Shown one piece after another: positions 22,371-33,187 of a stretch of 64,000 nt of DNA (its first letter is position 1; each line of letters starts with the position of its first letter). The notes under the pieces are model-generated. The model had not been told where the DNA came from. It worked only from the letters and a program-made list of their open reading frames with translations, and searched no databases. The stretch lies in assembly GCF_002865645.1 (NCBI RefSeq), contig NW_020194691.1, positions 1,488,001 to 1,552,000 of the forward strand, given 5' to 3'. This DNA comes from Hyaloscypha bicolor E. Taxonomy: Eukaryota; Ascomycota; Leotiomycetes; Helotiales; Hyaloscyphaceae. The position numbers and the translations under genes were made by a program.

Positions 22371-23738
22371 TTAAAACCAGAACCCCACGCCTACAAAAAC
22401 GCCCGACCCTAGGAAATCAGACAAGTCATGGGTCTGGGCCACTCCCCGCTCAACGTTCGTATCTGGCGCCCATGAATCCGGTTGCCGTGCATAGGTGAAC
22501 CCCGCCTGTATCTCGACGGGCGAGTGGTTCGTGTCACGCTGCGCATCGATCAGCTTGCTTACGGCGTCCACGGCCTTCTGCGCCTGCCCGAAGTCCTTCG
22601 GGTTATTGAGGAACTTGCTGCCCTCCTGTGACAAGGTAGCCTCCCCCCTTTCCCGGTCAAGCTTGGTGCCATTCGTGGAGAGATCGTCGCCGAGTCGCAC
22701 CGTGAAGGTGAGGTTGAACGTGCCTTGTTGTTTGGGGTAGCTGGCCTTGGCTTGTATGTCGACTGTGTCGCGGATGGAGACTTTTGCTTCGACGCCTGGG
22801 TCAGTGTTTGCTGCCACGGAGACCCCTGATACTCCTTTGGACGCTTTATTTTCGTATAACTTCCCTTCGGGGTGCAAGGGGTTGTTTTGCTCTTCGGGCT
22901 CTCCTGTCTTCGCGGCCTTCGCTGGCTGTGAGCTCTGGGGTGGATTAGGGTCGAAACCAAAGGTACTTTCCTGCTTGTGGCCATCATTTCTCTCCGGGGG
23001 TTGAATATGGTAGCTGAGATCGGGTTGCGGCCCGGGTTCCGGCTGAGGTTTATCGCCCTTTAACGTGTACACAAAAAATGGCTTGAGCTGGATTCCAGAT
23101 GGCCCTAGGCTGGGCATTATAAGTTGGTACCTAGGGTCGGCTTCCGCTTTTTTCGATGGCTCCAAGGGTTTAAGCTGGAGCTGCTGCGTTGGACCCAAGT
23201 TGGGCTTCATCGGTTTTGGACCCGCCATGGTTGGGTATGTGAGCTTAACATCGGGAATTACCAATTTCGGCCTCTCGCTTGCTTTACCCCCGGGATCAAT
23301 ATAGCTAATTGGGTTTAATCTGGCATAGGCGTACAAATTAACGCCGTCTACAAGCCCTCCTGGGTCACCACTCGTCCAGCGAGCGAGCCACGGGGCGTAA
23401 TAACGAGCGCCATGATACGACAGCCCGGATTCGTGATCCCGCTCCTTACCAGTGAAACGGTAGCGCTTGGGAAGATCGAGAGTAGATAGAGTACCGACGT
23501 AAGTGGTGCTACCATAAGGTGAGTACTCTTCGTACGTCAAGATCTTGGCGTCCTTGTCAACCTCAACGGTCGCCGACTTCAGATGACTCGATAACTGGTA
23601 ACGCTGAACTTGCTCCGGGGCTTTGTCGCTACCATCGACATCAATGGTACGAGTTTCGACTATCGCGGCACGGTTCTGGTCATCCAAGACGTGCAGTGAC
23701 TCCCTCTCCAGTTTCACCTGTCCAGACTGGTGTCGGCG
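22371..23738 (-). pseudogene. TcC Rhs core and variable C-terminal tail
   Basis: After the transposon the frame reads RFTGKERDHESGLSYHGARY, then YYAPWLARWTSGDPGG, then VDGVNLYAYARLNP and SYIDPGG. This is the Rhs-associated core that in bacterial TcC includes the aspartic-protease site cutting off the effector. About 300 residues follow as the variable tail: a Pro/Lys/Gln-rich linker of about 150 residues, then an alternating-residue beta-rich part (VSVAANTDPGVEAKVSIRD, GTFNLTFTVRLGDDL, VEIQAGFTYARQ) ending in FLGSGVFVGVGFWF. I recognise no known effector fold. The frame is open to its stop at 22,371 but is detached from its start. Confidence 0.8.
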
Positions 23739-24129
23739 TGTTCACGCCCGTTCGTCAATACGAGCGGTTTACCAATCGGGCGCTACGATTGGTCAATCGG
23801 CCTTCTGAACTAATACAATTGAACTACGATTATTCTCCTTTACTACCGCTTTAGGGAGGGTGATTTTATCCCTCTTATAGGTTGCACCAGTAATAGGTAA
23901 ATCAGGATAAGTTAATTAGGAGGTGATTTTATTAAGGGCACTATGCGGCCAGAGAGTAGTAAGCTCGCTATACTTAGTAGCTAAGCGGTAGCCCTATTTT
24001 AATTAGCTTTTATTAAAAGTAAGGCTTATAAACCACATACCTTTGGAGTCTTTTCCAGAACTCTTACCGGAATTCTAGCCATTTCCGTACCGAATCTGTA
24101 TTACTTTGGGATCTGGAGGATTATAATCT

Positions 24130-25843
24130 CTTAAATATCATATTCAAGAGCTTTGGAATTCGCTCTCTTTACTATATTCTCCTTCTGTTTTCTCATATAC
24201 TCCGCAACCCTCCTAGTTAGTTCAGATAAAATCATCTCCTTAGCTACTTTCTCCTATTCTGCTTCCTTATCTACGAAAAAGCTATCCTCTCTATCTTCTC
24301 CATCCTCTCTATTCTCTTCATTCTCTCTATCCTCTCTATCCTCTCCAGAAGCGCTACTCTCAGTAGTACCTTCTATAGGCCCTATAGCCCCTAGGGCCGT
24401 ATATATACGGCAAGCACTCTCCTTATGGTCTAGGAAATCAGTAGGTGGCTTTCGTCCAAACCAGACCTTATATAGTATATTTCCCTTAGGAAGAGCTGGT
24501 ATAGCTATAGTATTAATTACCCATGCGATTAAAGGAAGTAACTATATCCACGATTAGATACTAGTATCTGCTCGTACGGCCCGTAGTCGTTTTTTGAAGA
24601 TTCGATTAGCCACTTTAATAGAGCCCTGAGATTGAGGATAATAAGCTCGTCCGCAAATAATCTTTATCTCTCTCTTCTTGCAAATCTCAATTACTTTCCC
24701 CTTAAACTCACCCCTATTATTACAGGCTAAAATGGAAATATATCTATTATTATTTAGCCATTTAATAAGCTCGTCCGCAGCTTCGTCCGCAGTCTTAGCC
24801 TTAAGCCTACGGATCCATACGAACTTGGAAAAGTGGTATTTCAATTACCAGATCCACGTATATTCTCCGTCCCGATTATACTATAATAGTATTAATAATA
24901 GTAATACTATAGTATTAATGAAGTGTGAATAAAAAGGTTCGGAATTTACGAAAATTGCAGGAATTGCGAAAATCGTAGGAATTGCGAAAATCATAGGAAT
25001 TACAAAAATCGTAGGAATTGCAAAAATCATAGGAAAAGCTTAAAAACATACGAAATATATGAAATGCAGGAAATACAGGAATATAGGGGTAAATTACATA
25101 ACTTAAGGGATACTTATACGAAAATCTATTAAATCCAGAACCATATACTCGCCAGAATAATGAGATTGGATAGGTGTAATCCCCTTAGGATTCTTCTAAG
25201 CCTTTTTCTTATTATAGTAAGTATAGCGGGCACTTATCCAAGCGTAGTCATTACGGGATAGGCCATACCAAATACATCTTATATACTCAAATATAGTATT
25301 AAAGGCTATTATATAGGTTATTAGTATAAAAATTAGTAAATTCAAGGGGTACTTACCTATATGCATTAATTTCTTATAAATAGTAGTCAAAACCTCAAAG
25401 GCATCGTTATAGCAAAGGGTATACCGGACTGGAATAATCTCATTACAGCGGGTATCGTAGTATTTCTTACGATATACCTGATTATCCTGAAGCTCGTATA
25501 ATTGGGATTTATACTTAATATTAGCCTGGTAGCACTTCTCTACTTTTGTTCTACTAGGGAGTAAAACATCAGAATTTTGCAACTACTATCTAATATCTAT
25601 ACGCTTCCTAGTAGTAAGAATTTTCCTACTACCGCCCTTAGCAAGCCTTTGATCCCATATAGCTTTGTCTTTAGCAGACCAATTATTAGTAGGGTCTTTA
25701 GTAATAGGGGAGGGCAAAAACTGAGTACCAGAGGAACGTACTCCTAGTGCAGTAATATCAAAATATTGCTCTACTCGGCCATAGATACATTGACGAGGTA
25801 TATATAAGGCTGGAGATAAATAAAGGGTTAAAAGAGACATATT
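24130..25843 (-). pseudogene. Decayed integrase-type transposase of the Ginger-like element
   Basis: The minus strand shows an N-terminal part (25,840-25,586), a zinc-binding region and an rve integrase core. The zinc region reads GLSRNDYAWISARYTYYNKK; the family pattern has Cys where YTYYN has Tyr. The core follows: LDLIDF, HFSKFVWIRRLKAKTADEAA, LACNNRGEFKG (family DNGGEF) and YYPQSQGSIKVANRIFKKRL. A C-terminal Glu/Asp-rich tail follows. Many TAA/TAG stops interrupt it. The Cys-to-Tyr and Asp-to-Asn changes are G-to-A transitions, as RIP makes. A run of 18-20-bp repeats (about 24,950-25,045) splits the core. The enzyme is dead. Confidence 0.75.
24945..25045. repeat. Tandem repeat GGAATTGCGAAAATCRTA inside the integrase
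   Basis: Five 18-20-bp units of GGAATTGCGAAAATCRTA, varying by G/A and C/T, lie between the LDLIDF segment and the HFSKF segment of the integrase, which should be close together. It is a later expansion within the element. Confidence 0.75.
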
Positions 25844-26004
25844 GGAAATAAGGTAATTAATTGGGAGGTATATAGAATCAGTAATTGTACTTGGAAAGTA
25901 GGTACTTATACTATAAACTATATACTGTGAACTGTGTCTAGGTAGTAAAAAGGGAGCAGAGGCCCTATATATATCTAGAAGCTGTAGAGAAGTGTTTTTA
26001 CCCC

Positions 26005-26140
26005 TATTACATACTAAGAACTAAAGGGTTTCAGCCATTAGTCTTAAGGATATATTATTACATACTAAGAACTAAAGGGTTTCAGCCATTAGTCTTAAGG
26101 ATATATTATTATATACTGAGAACTAAAGGGTTTCAGTCTC
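26005..26140. repeat. Direct tandem repeat, 51-bp unit, 2.5 copies
   Basis: The unit ATTACATACTAAGAACTAAA...GGATATATT is repeated almost exactly twice, with a third partial copy ending in CAGTCTCTTTAGCC. It lies between the integrase gene and the right TIR of the Ginger-like element. Confidence 0.8.
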
Positions 26141-26356
26141 TTTAGCCCCGAAACCCCAATATTATACGATTGATCAATCGGCCATTCGATTAATCAATCG
26201 GCCCCCTTATTAATTAATCAGGACCTACTATGGCTTGCGAATCGTATTCCATTTCCTATTGATCAATGGGAGCTACGATTGATTAATCGGAAGGCCGATT
26301 GACCAATCGTAGCGCCCGATTGGTAAACCGCTCGTATTGATGAACGGGCGTGAACA

Positions 26357-29300
26357 GGCGGAAAATTTCTAACATTGGTCGAAGATATAGCCGTTCTTGA
26401 ACCAGACTAGGAGACCTCTCAATGACTTTCCGAACACGCACGCCAGATATATCATAGACGTAGTATGCTGTGCCTCCACCGCCCAAGTCCAACTTCCTCG
26501 TCATATCCAGGAAGTTCCATGTAACATTTGGTACGTTTGCTGCGCCCCCCAGATGAGGCATCCGAACCATGTTTCCGTGTGCATCATAGCTGAAATTCTC
26601 AGCCGCCGCCCCGACAGTTGCTGATGTGAGTCGGTTTCCAAACTTCGCTGGCTCCAACTGACTCGGTTCGTTGTACTCGAAGGTCCTTGTCCATATATGG
26701 CCTAAGGCTGTGGGATCGCTCACGCTGTGTTTCATTTTCTTCGTATTTCCAGTGTGGTCGTACACATAATCCTCAGTGTACCTGTCCATGGCTTTCTCAT
26801 CGCCTGGCTGCGGCCCGCTCCTTGCTGAATCATTGCTGCTGTAGGGGATTGGCGAACCGCCTGGCTGACCCAAATGTTCTCTACCGGTTGCACGGATTAA
26901 TTGGTAGAGAGCATCATACGTGTAGTCGTTCGTTGGCTCTACCACTTGGTTGTTGTAGTATATTGTCTGGAGAGCATTATCTGAAATATTCGTGTGGTGC
27001 TGACTAGCATCATAGGTGTAGTTTAGATCTTGCAAGGCCTCGGTGTTGCCCGAACTGGAGATTCGGGTAGACAGGAGCCGCGTCAATTCGCCGATGTTGG
27101 AGTAATTATAGGTCGTAGTTACCCCATTACCGTAGCGTATGTAACTCCTAAGTCCACGGGGGTCATAATCGAGATCGCTGATGAACGAGGTCCAGACTGG
27201 ATCGCCTGTGGGAGAGAGTTCGTTGCGCATATTGGCGTTGATTTGGACAAGACTTGTGATTTTGTACGTAAATCTTGTTGTGCTTGGTTTGCCATCGGAA
27301 TTCGGCGAGGATACTTTCACCATTCTATTCAATGCATCGTAGTCGACGGTGTCTTGAAATGTCTCAATTTGCAGCATTGAGTTTAACACTGTCTGCAACT
27401 TGGTTACATCATAAGCAGCCTGTGGATCCATATCCACTGGAATAACAGAGGTGATTCCAGACCAATCGATCGTGTTCCTGTACTCGACATTGAACTGTTT
27501 GGCACTCTCCAGCAGGTTTGCCTTGAAATCTCTCTTCTTTTTCACCGTAATACCCGCCTGGTCCGCAGTCAAATAAATTTCGCCTCGCAGGTTCAACTCG
27601 GTGGCCTGAGGGTGATGCTCGCCGAAAATTGTGTAGTTAAAGATGACTTCTGACGAGGGACCACCAACGGCGTCCACATCGCCAATCACGGAGGAGTAGA
27701 GATGGCGACATGCTTTGTCGTACACAGTTTTCACTTCATGCCCTCTATCATCCCATAGCTTCAGCTGGTTGCCAAGTGCGTTTAAAAGCCAAATCCTTGT
27801 TCCAGTATCCATGGATTGGCGATTCATTTCTCGTCCGAGCATATCGTAAGTAGAGGTTTCGATGATGCGACCACGCAGGTCAGTACCGTCGGTGTTGGCA
27901 TCTCTAACAGCTAGCTTATGTCCCTCAATGTCGAGTTCAATTCGAGTATATTGCTTCCACTCGGTTTCATCCAGTTCATGATCGGGACATACCACCCTAT
28001 CCCAGTTAACAATGAGGTAAACACGCCCCCGAGGATCTAAATAGGTCGCTTTAGGAGTGCGGGCGTGAGCCCTAGTCTTCTCAGCAGCTTGTTTGTCCAG
28101 GTCTCCTAGTGGTTTATTTACTCGCTGCTGGAGCCATGTTTGGAAGTTGGGGTTTTGCGCAAAGTATGACGAAGTGTACTGTGAAACGTCAGGGTCAATC
28201 ACAGGATCAAGCTCGATAGTGTCGTTGTCCCACTGCTCACTGGACCAAGGACTAAACAGATTCTTTGCATAGCTGTTATTTGGGTGCAGATCTGCTACAA
28301 TGCGTCCCAGTGGATCATAGAACACAATGTGCGATACGCCAGTTTTGGTGTCGAACTCGAATGTGTGAAGATCGGTGAAAAATGGCTCGAATTTGGCGAC
28401 AGGCATGCCTTTGTTGTTATTAATGACCCAGCTGCTCGATATCCAACGTGGATCCACCGATTCGTCAGTCAAGATGGGTTGGCCATCATCCCCCAGCAAA
28501 ATTCGGCCATCGGGACCACGTTTGGACACGGGCCCAGCTTTTACTTGGACCTTGGACTGGATGATACGCCCAAAGCCATCAGAGTATGCGTACGAGTGTT
28601 GCATTTCGGGGAGTTCATTTGCCTCTAGGTCTGCCTCATGTGTGCTTCGTGAGATGGAGTAGGCTGCCACTGGCTGTATGTTGTTCGTATTCTGAGTCCG
28701 TACATAAGCGAAAAAATCGTAGATAATTCGAGATGTAGCACCCTGTAAGACGTCTTTTGCGTTCACGGTGGGATTGGCTAGGTGATCTAACGCAACCTGC
28801 TCAGGAAGATCGGGTCCAAACCCGCTTAGATTGTCTCCAAATTTCAAGCCATCTTCTAGCTTTCCCATCACTGCAGTTCCAACGACGACTCCCAGGGCAT
28901 CGTAAGCCACTGCAGATCGGTTGCCATTTGCGTTCGTAATTATGCGTGGGTGCAAGACTCGATAGTCATTTCCATTGGATAATTTCTTCCCAGTAGAATC
29001 TCTTTCACCAATGGTCGCAATATTTCCTGCCGGATCCTGCGTTTCCAGAATCAAGATGTCATAGTCGTCGTAGGTAATAGAAGTCTCAGCTCCAAAGGGA
29101 TTTTGGTATCTGCGACTAGTGTAGAAGTGAGCACGGGCTTCAGATAATTCAGTCAAAGTATTGCTAGATAGAGAATAGAAGCTGAGTCCGCTGGATACCC
29201 AATAACCATCGTACTGATCGGCGCTTGGAAATAGGCCCGAAGACTTGAGATCTGTGCTAGCAACATACCCTCCCCCATCACCCGCAAGACTAGTGAGTAA

Positions 29301-29663
29301 GCTAGCAGGGTCAGAAAGGAGAGGGACGCCGTTCTTTTGATATGTTTGGTTGATCATAGATGTTGTGAAGGAGAGCGAGTAGTTTTGGCCGGGGATACAC
29401 GATGCACCTATCTGGCCAAGAGGTAGCAGGCCAGTCAAATCATCCCTCCGAAATAGTATGCGGGAGATATTTAAAAGTCGCTTCTGGGGCGTTGTGAGAT
29501 CGGGTGAGACCTCGTAGCCAATCTCCGTAGCATGTTCTAGAAGTTCGAACTTGTTTCTAGAGAATTGGTCGTACGTAAAGCTCTGTCCTATAACTTCAGG
29601 ATCCATCCCCGTGAGTTCAAATACTCGCCGCTGACTATTAACAGGAAGTCTGTAAGAATTTGG
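26357..29663 (-). pseudogene. TcB end and TcC Rhs-repeat segment
   Basis: Downstream of the TAG the same frame continues. It includes the end of TcB (AHFYTSRRYQNPFGAETSIT, WVINNNKGMPVAKFEPFF) and then Rhs/YD repeats (DPRGRVYLIVNWDRV, YDMLGREMNRQSMDTG, YDPRGLRSYIRYGNGVTTTY, YTYDALYQLIRATGREH). The repeats lead into the TcC shell (FSYDAHGNMVRMPHLGG, YYVYDISGVRVRKVIE). It is cut at 26,356 by the Ginger-like element, and the last 25 codons of the open frame come from the transposon TIR. Bacterial TcB and TcC are usually separate genes, and no boundary is visible here. Confidence 0.85.
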
Positions 29664-32317
29664 CTACTTGGTAATGTCCCTGATATCGTTCGTTACTTGA
29701 TTCTCCGAATATTTAAGGGACTTCTTTGCCTGCACATCTTTATCCCTCTGAGTTGGCAGCGTGGCATCTGCTGTTAGCCGTCCGTAGGCTACCGCAACTT
29801 CGCGGAGGGCTTGTCCGTAACTATTGCTCTCGAGCACCATCTCGTGATTTATGCGTGGGTCATCAAGGTTTCGCTCGTAGTGGTAAGAGAGGGTCTCACG
29901 TGGAGTAGCGAAAAAGATTGCGCTGCGGTTGGTTGCCTTGGGTTGTACTTGTGACAACGTGAAATTCGTTTCTGTGATAGATACGGGTAATAAGGACTTT
30001 GCTATCGCCTCTGCAGATGGCCCCAGCGGTGCGTCGTCGATGAAGATTTCCTGATGCAGTATTCGGCCTTTCAAGGTCCGGAAAGCGTCGTGCTCATCGG
30101 CTGCGGTAATATCCGGAAGGACTGTATCTGGGAGAGCCCAGGCTGCGGGATCTTTGAAATACTCTTTCTCGTAAATTAAAGAGACTATATCGGCGCTAAT
30201 AGAGATACCGAGATGGAACCACGACTTGGTATGTGTTGGCAGCACCGTGAATGACGCTGTTGCGTCCGTTCCATTTGGCCCCTGTGCAACAACTACCGAA
30301 AGTTCTTCAGCATCCCATTTTTCAACCATGCCAAAACCTCGAAACTCTCGCTCTTCGCCGTCATAGTGTCCATGGTGATAGGAATAGCGGGTGGTGAATT
30401 TATTTTCGCTAATGTAGTCGTAGGTAGTAAGTGTCTCGACAACATGAACGGGGAAAGCCAGCTTACTTATCCATGGCATGCCATTCATTTTGTCTTGAAG
30501 ATAAAACTTCGTGGAGGTACTATATTTGACTTGTGTAGACGTTCCTAGATTATTGTCGATTTGGATGAGAAGGTGTGGCTTGGTAGAATCCATCAAATCA
30601 ATGTACTGCATTGGAAATGGGTCGGCCGGCAGAGGACTGGAAATTACCAGGCATGTGGTTCCATTCCCGTGAAGATCGGTCGCCTTGACATTCAGCAGTT
30701 TTGAAAAGTTTTGGGTTGAAGTTAAGAGCTGACCGCTGCTCCAACTGTTCCCCGATTCGTTGAAGTAGACTTGAGCACCGTTGGCATGCAGATAGATGAT
30801 GTCCGCGGTGCCAGATCCATCGATGTCTGCCAGAACAATACGTTTCGGGTCAAAAAACTCCGGGGTATCGAATACAGGGGCGTTGTCCATGGAAATCTTG
30901 CCCCCAAACTTGCCATATCCCATGTTCGGCAAAATGTATATTTCGCCATTGCTAATCCGCACGATATCTGTTAAGCCATCTCCTGTAAAATCTGCAAGGT
31001 AAACCGTGCCAAGAATATCATTTCGGAATACCTGGGTGGGAAGGTTGTCATCGCCAAATGGTACCATGAATCCTTCTGGTGCATAAAAGCCGGCAGTGCC
31101 TAGCGATGGATACCAGATCGCTTGGCTGGTCATAAACGAGTCCATTAGACCATCACCGGTAAGATCAACTAATTTCACACTAGGATCTCCCAAATAATTC
31201 TTGATTGGATGCTCGAAAGGCTGAAAAGGTAGCCAACTTTCGAGACCGTCTTCCTCATAATAGCCCATGGAGCCATTTTCGGTAATAATCGACAAGCAAC
31301 CATCTCCCGTGAGATCTGCAAAAGTGAAATTCTGCCCTGAAGGCAAGTTCGGCATGATTTGAACTGCTTCTAGGTTGTCAAAAAGTGGCTCGGGAATCAA
31401 GGAGCCGCTTGCTTGCAGCTTTTCGTTTAATGGACTGATATTGCGCTTGTAGTACCAAGCTCGGTCAGTCCGTGTTAGCATTCCAGAAATGCCTTCTCCG
31501 TATAGGTCAATCCACTGGACGTCTGAAGACGCTAGCCCGACAGGAACATTTTGTAGAGTCGCAGGATCTATAGATCGCAATGTGTCGTCGATGACAGGTT
31601 CGGAGTACTTGAATTCCAGACGCGGCATCGAGCGTCTGATGTAGCCGCTACTTTCATCGCTACTTCTTCGATAGCCTGAGTGTTCAATGGCATCGAGGAA
31701 TGTATAAACACCGTTTTCTCCACCTGGTTGTGGGACTCGATAAATAAGATCCGTAGAGCTGACGAGAGTGTTGATCCCCAGCTCTGCTTCATTTGCGAAG
31801 TGGTGGAACATCAAGACCCTCTGGCAAAGCCGAGTAGTCCGGATCTCAAACCCAGATTTGTAGCTTGAAAATGAATCGGCACGACGAGGCCAATTCACCT
31901 CTTCTACAGGAGTCGGTGTGGGTATATTATGCTCCCCATAATCAAACACCAGCTCGAAGAGCCAACCCGCATTGTCCAAGAAATCTTGACTTGGAAACAC
32001 CAGGCGTTGCCCTTGGCTGTCAAGAAGTGATGTCTGATTTCCATATTTAATAGACTTCACGTACCGGTTCACCTTTCGGCGACTGTCGTCGAGTCCGCCT
32101 CTGCTCTGTTCGTGCTGCATGGTTAAATCAACTCCCTGGCCATTATCAGGCTTGTATGTGAAGAGAATGGAGTTGCCTTTCCAGTCACGGCGATCACTTA
32201 GCAGCCAGCTGAATATCTGCTCTGGTGCCTCTGAATTGGAGATCCGCGAGTTATCGGAGCGTCCGTAAATGCTGAGCAAGTCTTCTTGGTTGTAGACACG
32301 CCAATGAATATCTGTGG
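29664..32317 (-). pseudogene. TcB segment 2: FG-GAP repeats and middle domains
   Basis: Resumes after the LTR near 32,317 with TDIHWRVYNQEDLLSIYGR and HIFSWLL-like IFSWLLSDRRDWKGN. At least four FG-GAP/VCBS-type repeats follow (DLTGDGCLSIITENGSMGYY, DLTGDGLMDSF, DFTGDGLTDIVRISNGEIYI, DIDGSGTADIIYLHANGAQV). Next come the TcB middle domains with GMPWISKLAFPVHVVETL and FTTRYSYHHGHYDGEEREFR, a well-conserved landmark of the family. The frame ends at the TAG 29,666-29,664. The codons following it remain in phase and are coding-like. Confidence 0.85.
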
Positions 32318-32654
32318 CATCCTGTTGAATTGGTACTAGCTTACTAGTCCTTCCAGTACCAGGTTCAATTACTAATATTAGCTTCGCCACTCTCATTTAT
32401 AATAGTTTACTATGGAAGCCTATGGAATAGCTCACTATGGAAGCTCAGGGAACGCTCACTAATATATATGAGTCATCTGATTTATAATATACTGGAGGAA
32501 ATCGCCACCCACTAGTGGGTATATAAGAACTGTACTTTAGATTCCCTCCTCTCCTTTTTTACTCTTCACTCTCCTGTATCTAGTCATTCTACAGATTGTC
32601 AAACTCCAATATATCGATTTTCCATCAATAAATCGATTACTTTCCAATACATCC
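32318..32654 (+). mobile_element. Solo LTR inserted in the TcB part, duplication CATCC
   Basis: The element is 32,323-32,649 (327 bp), beginning TGTTGAATTGG and ending TTCCAATA. CATCC at 32,318-32,322 and 32,650-32,654 is a perfect 5-bp target duplication. Ends (TGTTG...CAATA, close to TGTTG...CAACA) and the duplication length fit a retrotransposon LTR. A second member with its own duplication lies at 49,188. Both share ACCAGGTTCAA near one end, and TCTCCTGTATCTAGTCA and CCAATATATCGATTTTCCA near the other. No internal retrotransposon sequence is attached, so it is a recombination product. Insertion plus duplication (332 bp) shifts the TcB frame. Confidence 0.88.
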
Positions 32655-33187
32655 GCAATGTTGGACCATCTCTCAATTCTCTGAAACGACCCTTCAACTC
32701 GTGGGCCGTATCTCTGGATAGCATAGCCAGGCACTGTGGTCATATCCCCGTACCTCGATCCATCACTACGCAGAATGGGAACAAGATCTTCGACACCCGA
32801 CAGCAGGAAAACGTCTGACTCCTGATCGTCTCTGTATCGTGGCAATCCTTTGCTTGTTTTTCTGGTAATTGAGTCGATACCGAGAGACCAGCCGAAACCA
32901 AAGGGACTGTTTCCATACGCCGAGTCATACGATAAAGCTAGGGTAGGTTGAACACCGCCGCGGCCGGGGCTTGCCATGAGTGGAACGCTCATACTGGCTG
33001 TCCCTGTCACAGGATTTGCCTCGAATTTTTCTCCCATCCCTCGAATAGCTCCGCCACCTTTAGGAAGAGACGCTCCTGGAACAGGAGTTTGCTGAAGTGG
33101 TGAGACCCCATTTCCTACACCTGACACTGTTTTGGAGGTGTCTTTCCGTGGAGCATATGCTTGCGAAGTTCGTCGTTCCTCTTCCAT
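32655..33187 (-). pseudogene. TcB segment 1: SpvB-like N-terminus
   Basis: Reads from MEEERRTSQAY through the typical SpvB opening: LPKGGGAIRGMGEKFEANP, GTASMSVPL, PTLALSYDSAYGNSPFGFGW, and a GVEDLVPIL segment. In bacterial TcB this part contributes to the beta-propeller side of the shell. It is cut at 32,650 by the solo LTR, and the frame seen beyond that point down to 32,537 is LTR sequence. The start has no competitor upstream. The divergent TcA start is 1.2 kb away. Confidence 0.85.

Larger units (their letters stand above)
23735..26360 (-). mobile_element. Ginger-like DNA transposon with target-site duplication GGCG
   Basis: The element spans 23,739-26,356 (2,618 bp), begins TGTTCACG and ends CGTGAACA. 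Its terminal inverted repeats (23,739-23,805 and 26,290-26,356) are 67 bp with one mismatch (G/A). GGCG at 23,735-23,738 and 26,357-26,360 is the target duplication. TGT...ACA ends, a 4-bp duplication and an internal retroviral-type integrase are the hallmarks of Ginger transposons. Subterminal copies of GATTGATCAATCGG lie near 26,170-26,290. Insertion plus one duplication is 2,622 bp, a multiple of three. It splits the Tc BC gene inside the Rhs region. Confidence 0.85.
22371..33187 (-). pseudogene. Fused TcB-TcC toxin-complex gene, interrupted by an LTR, a stop codon and a DNA transposon
   Basis: The minus strand encodes, in order, the SpvB-type N-terminus, FG-GAP/VCBS repeats, Tc middle domains, Rhs repeats, the Rhs core and a variable C-terminal tail. 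These are the parts of bacterial TcB and TcC (the cocoon that carries the effector), here as one fused gene. The ATG is at 33,187. Three lesions break it: a solo LTR (32,323-32,649), one TAG at 29,666-29,664 flanked by in-frame coding sequence, and a Ginger-like transposon (23,739-26,356). Discounting both insertions with one copy of each target duplication leaves all segments in the same phase, about 2,620 codons with the single stop. No introns are apparent. Bacterial homologues are secreted with TcA and deliver the TcC tail into target cells. As it stands this gene cannot give the full product. Confidence 0.88.

Noticed and set aside
22495..23854. Plus-strand frames of 60-111 codons opposite the TcC segment
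   Set aside because: Antisense shadows of the Rhs core and tail; some run into the transposon TIR.
24130..25843. LTR-retrotransposon integrase
   Set aside because: No reverse transcriptase or LTRs accompany it, and it is bounded by inverted repeats with a 4-bp duplication.
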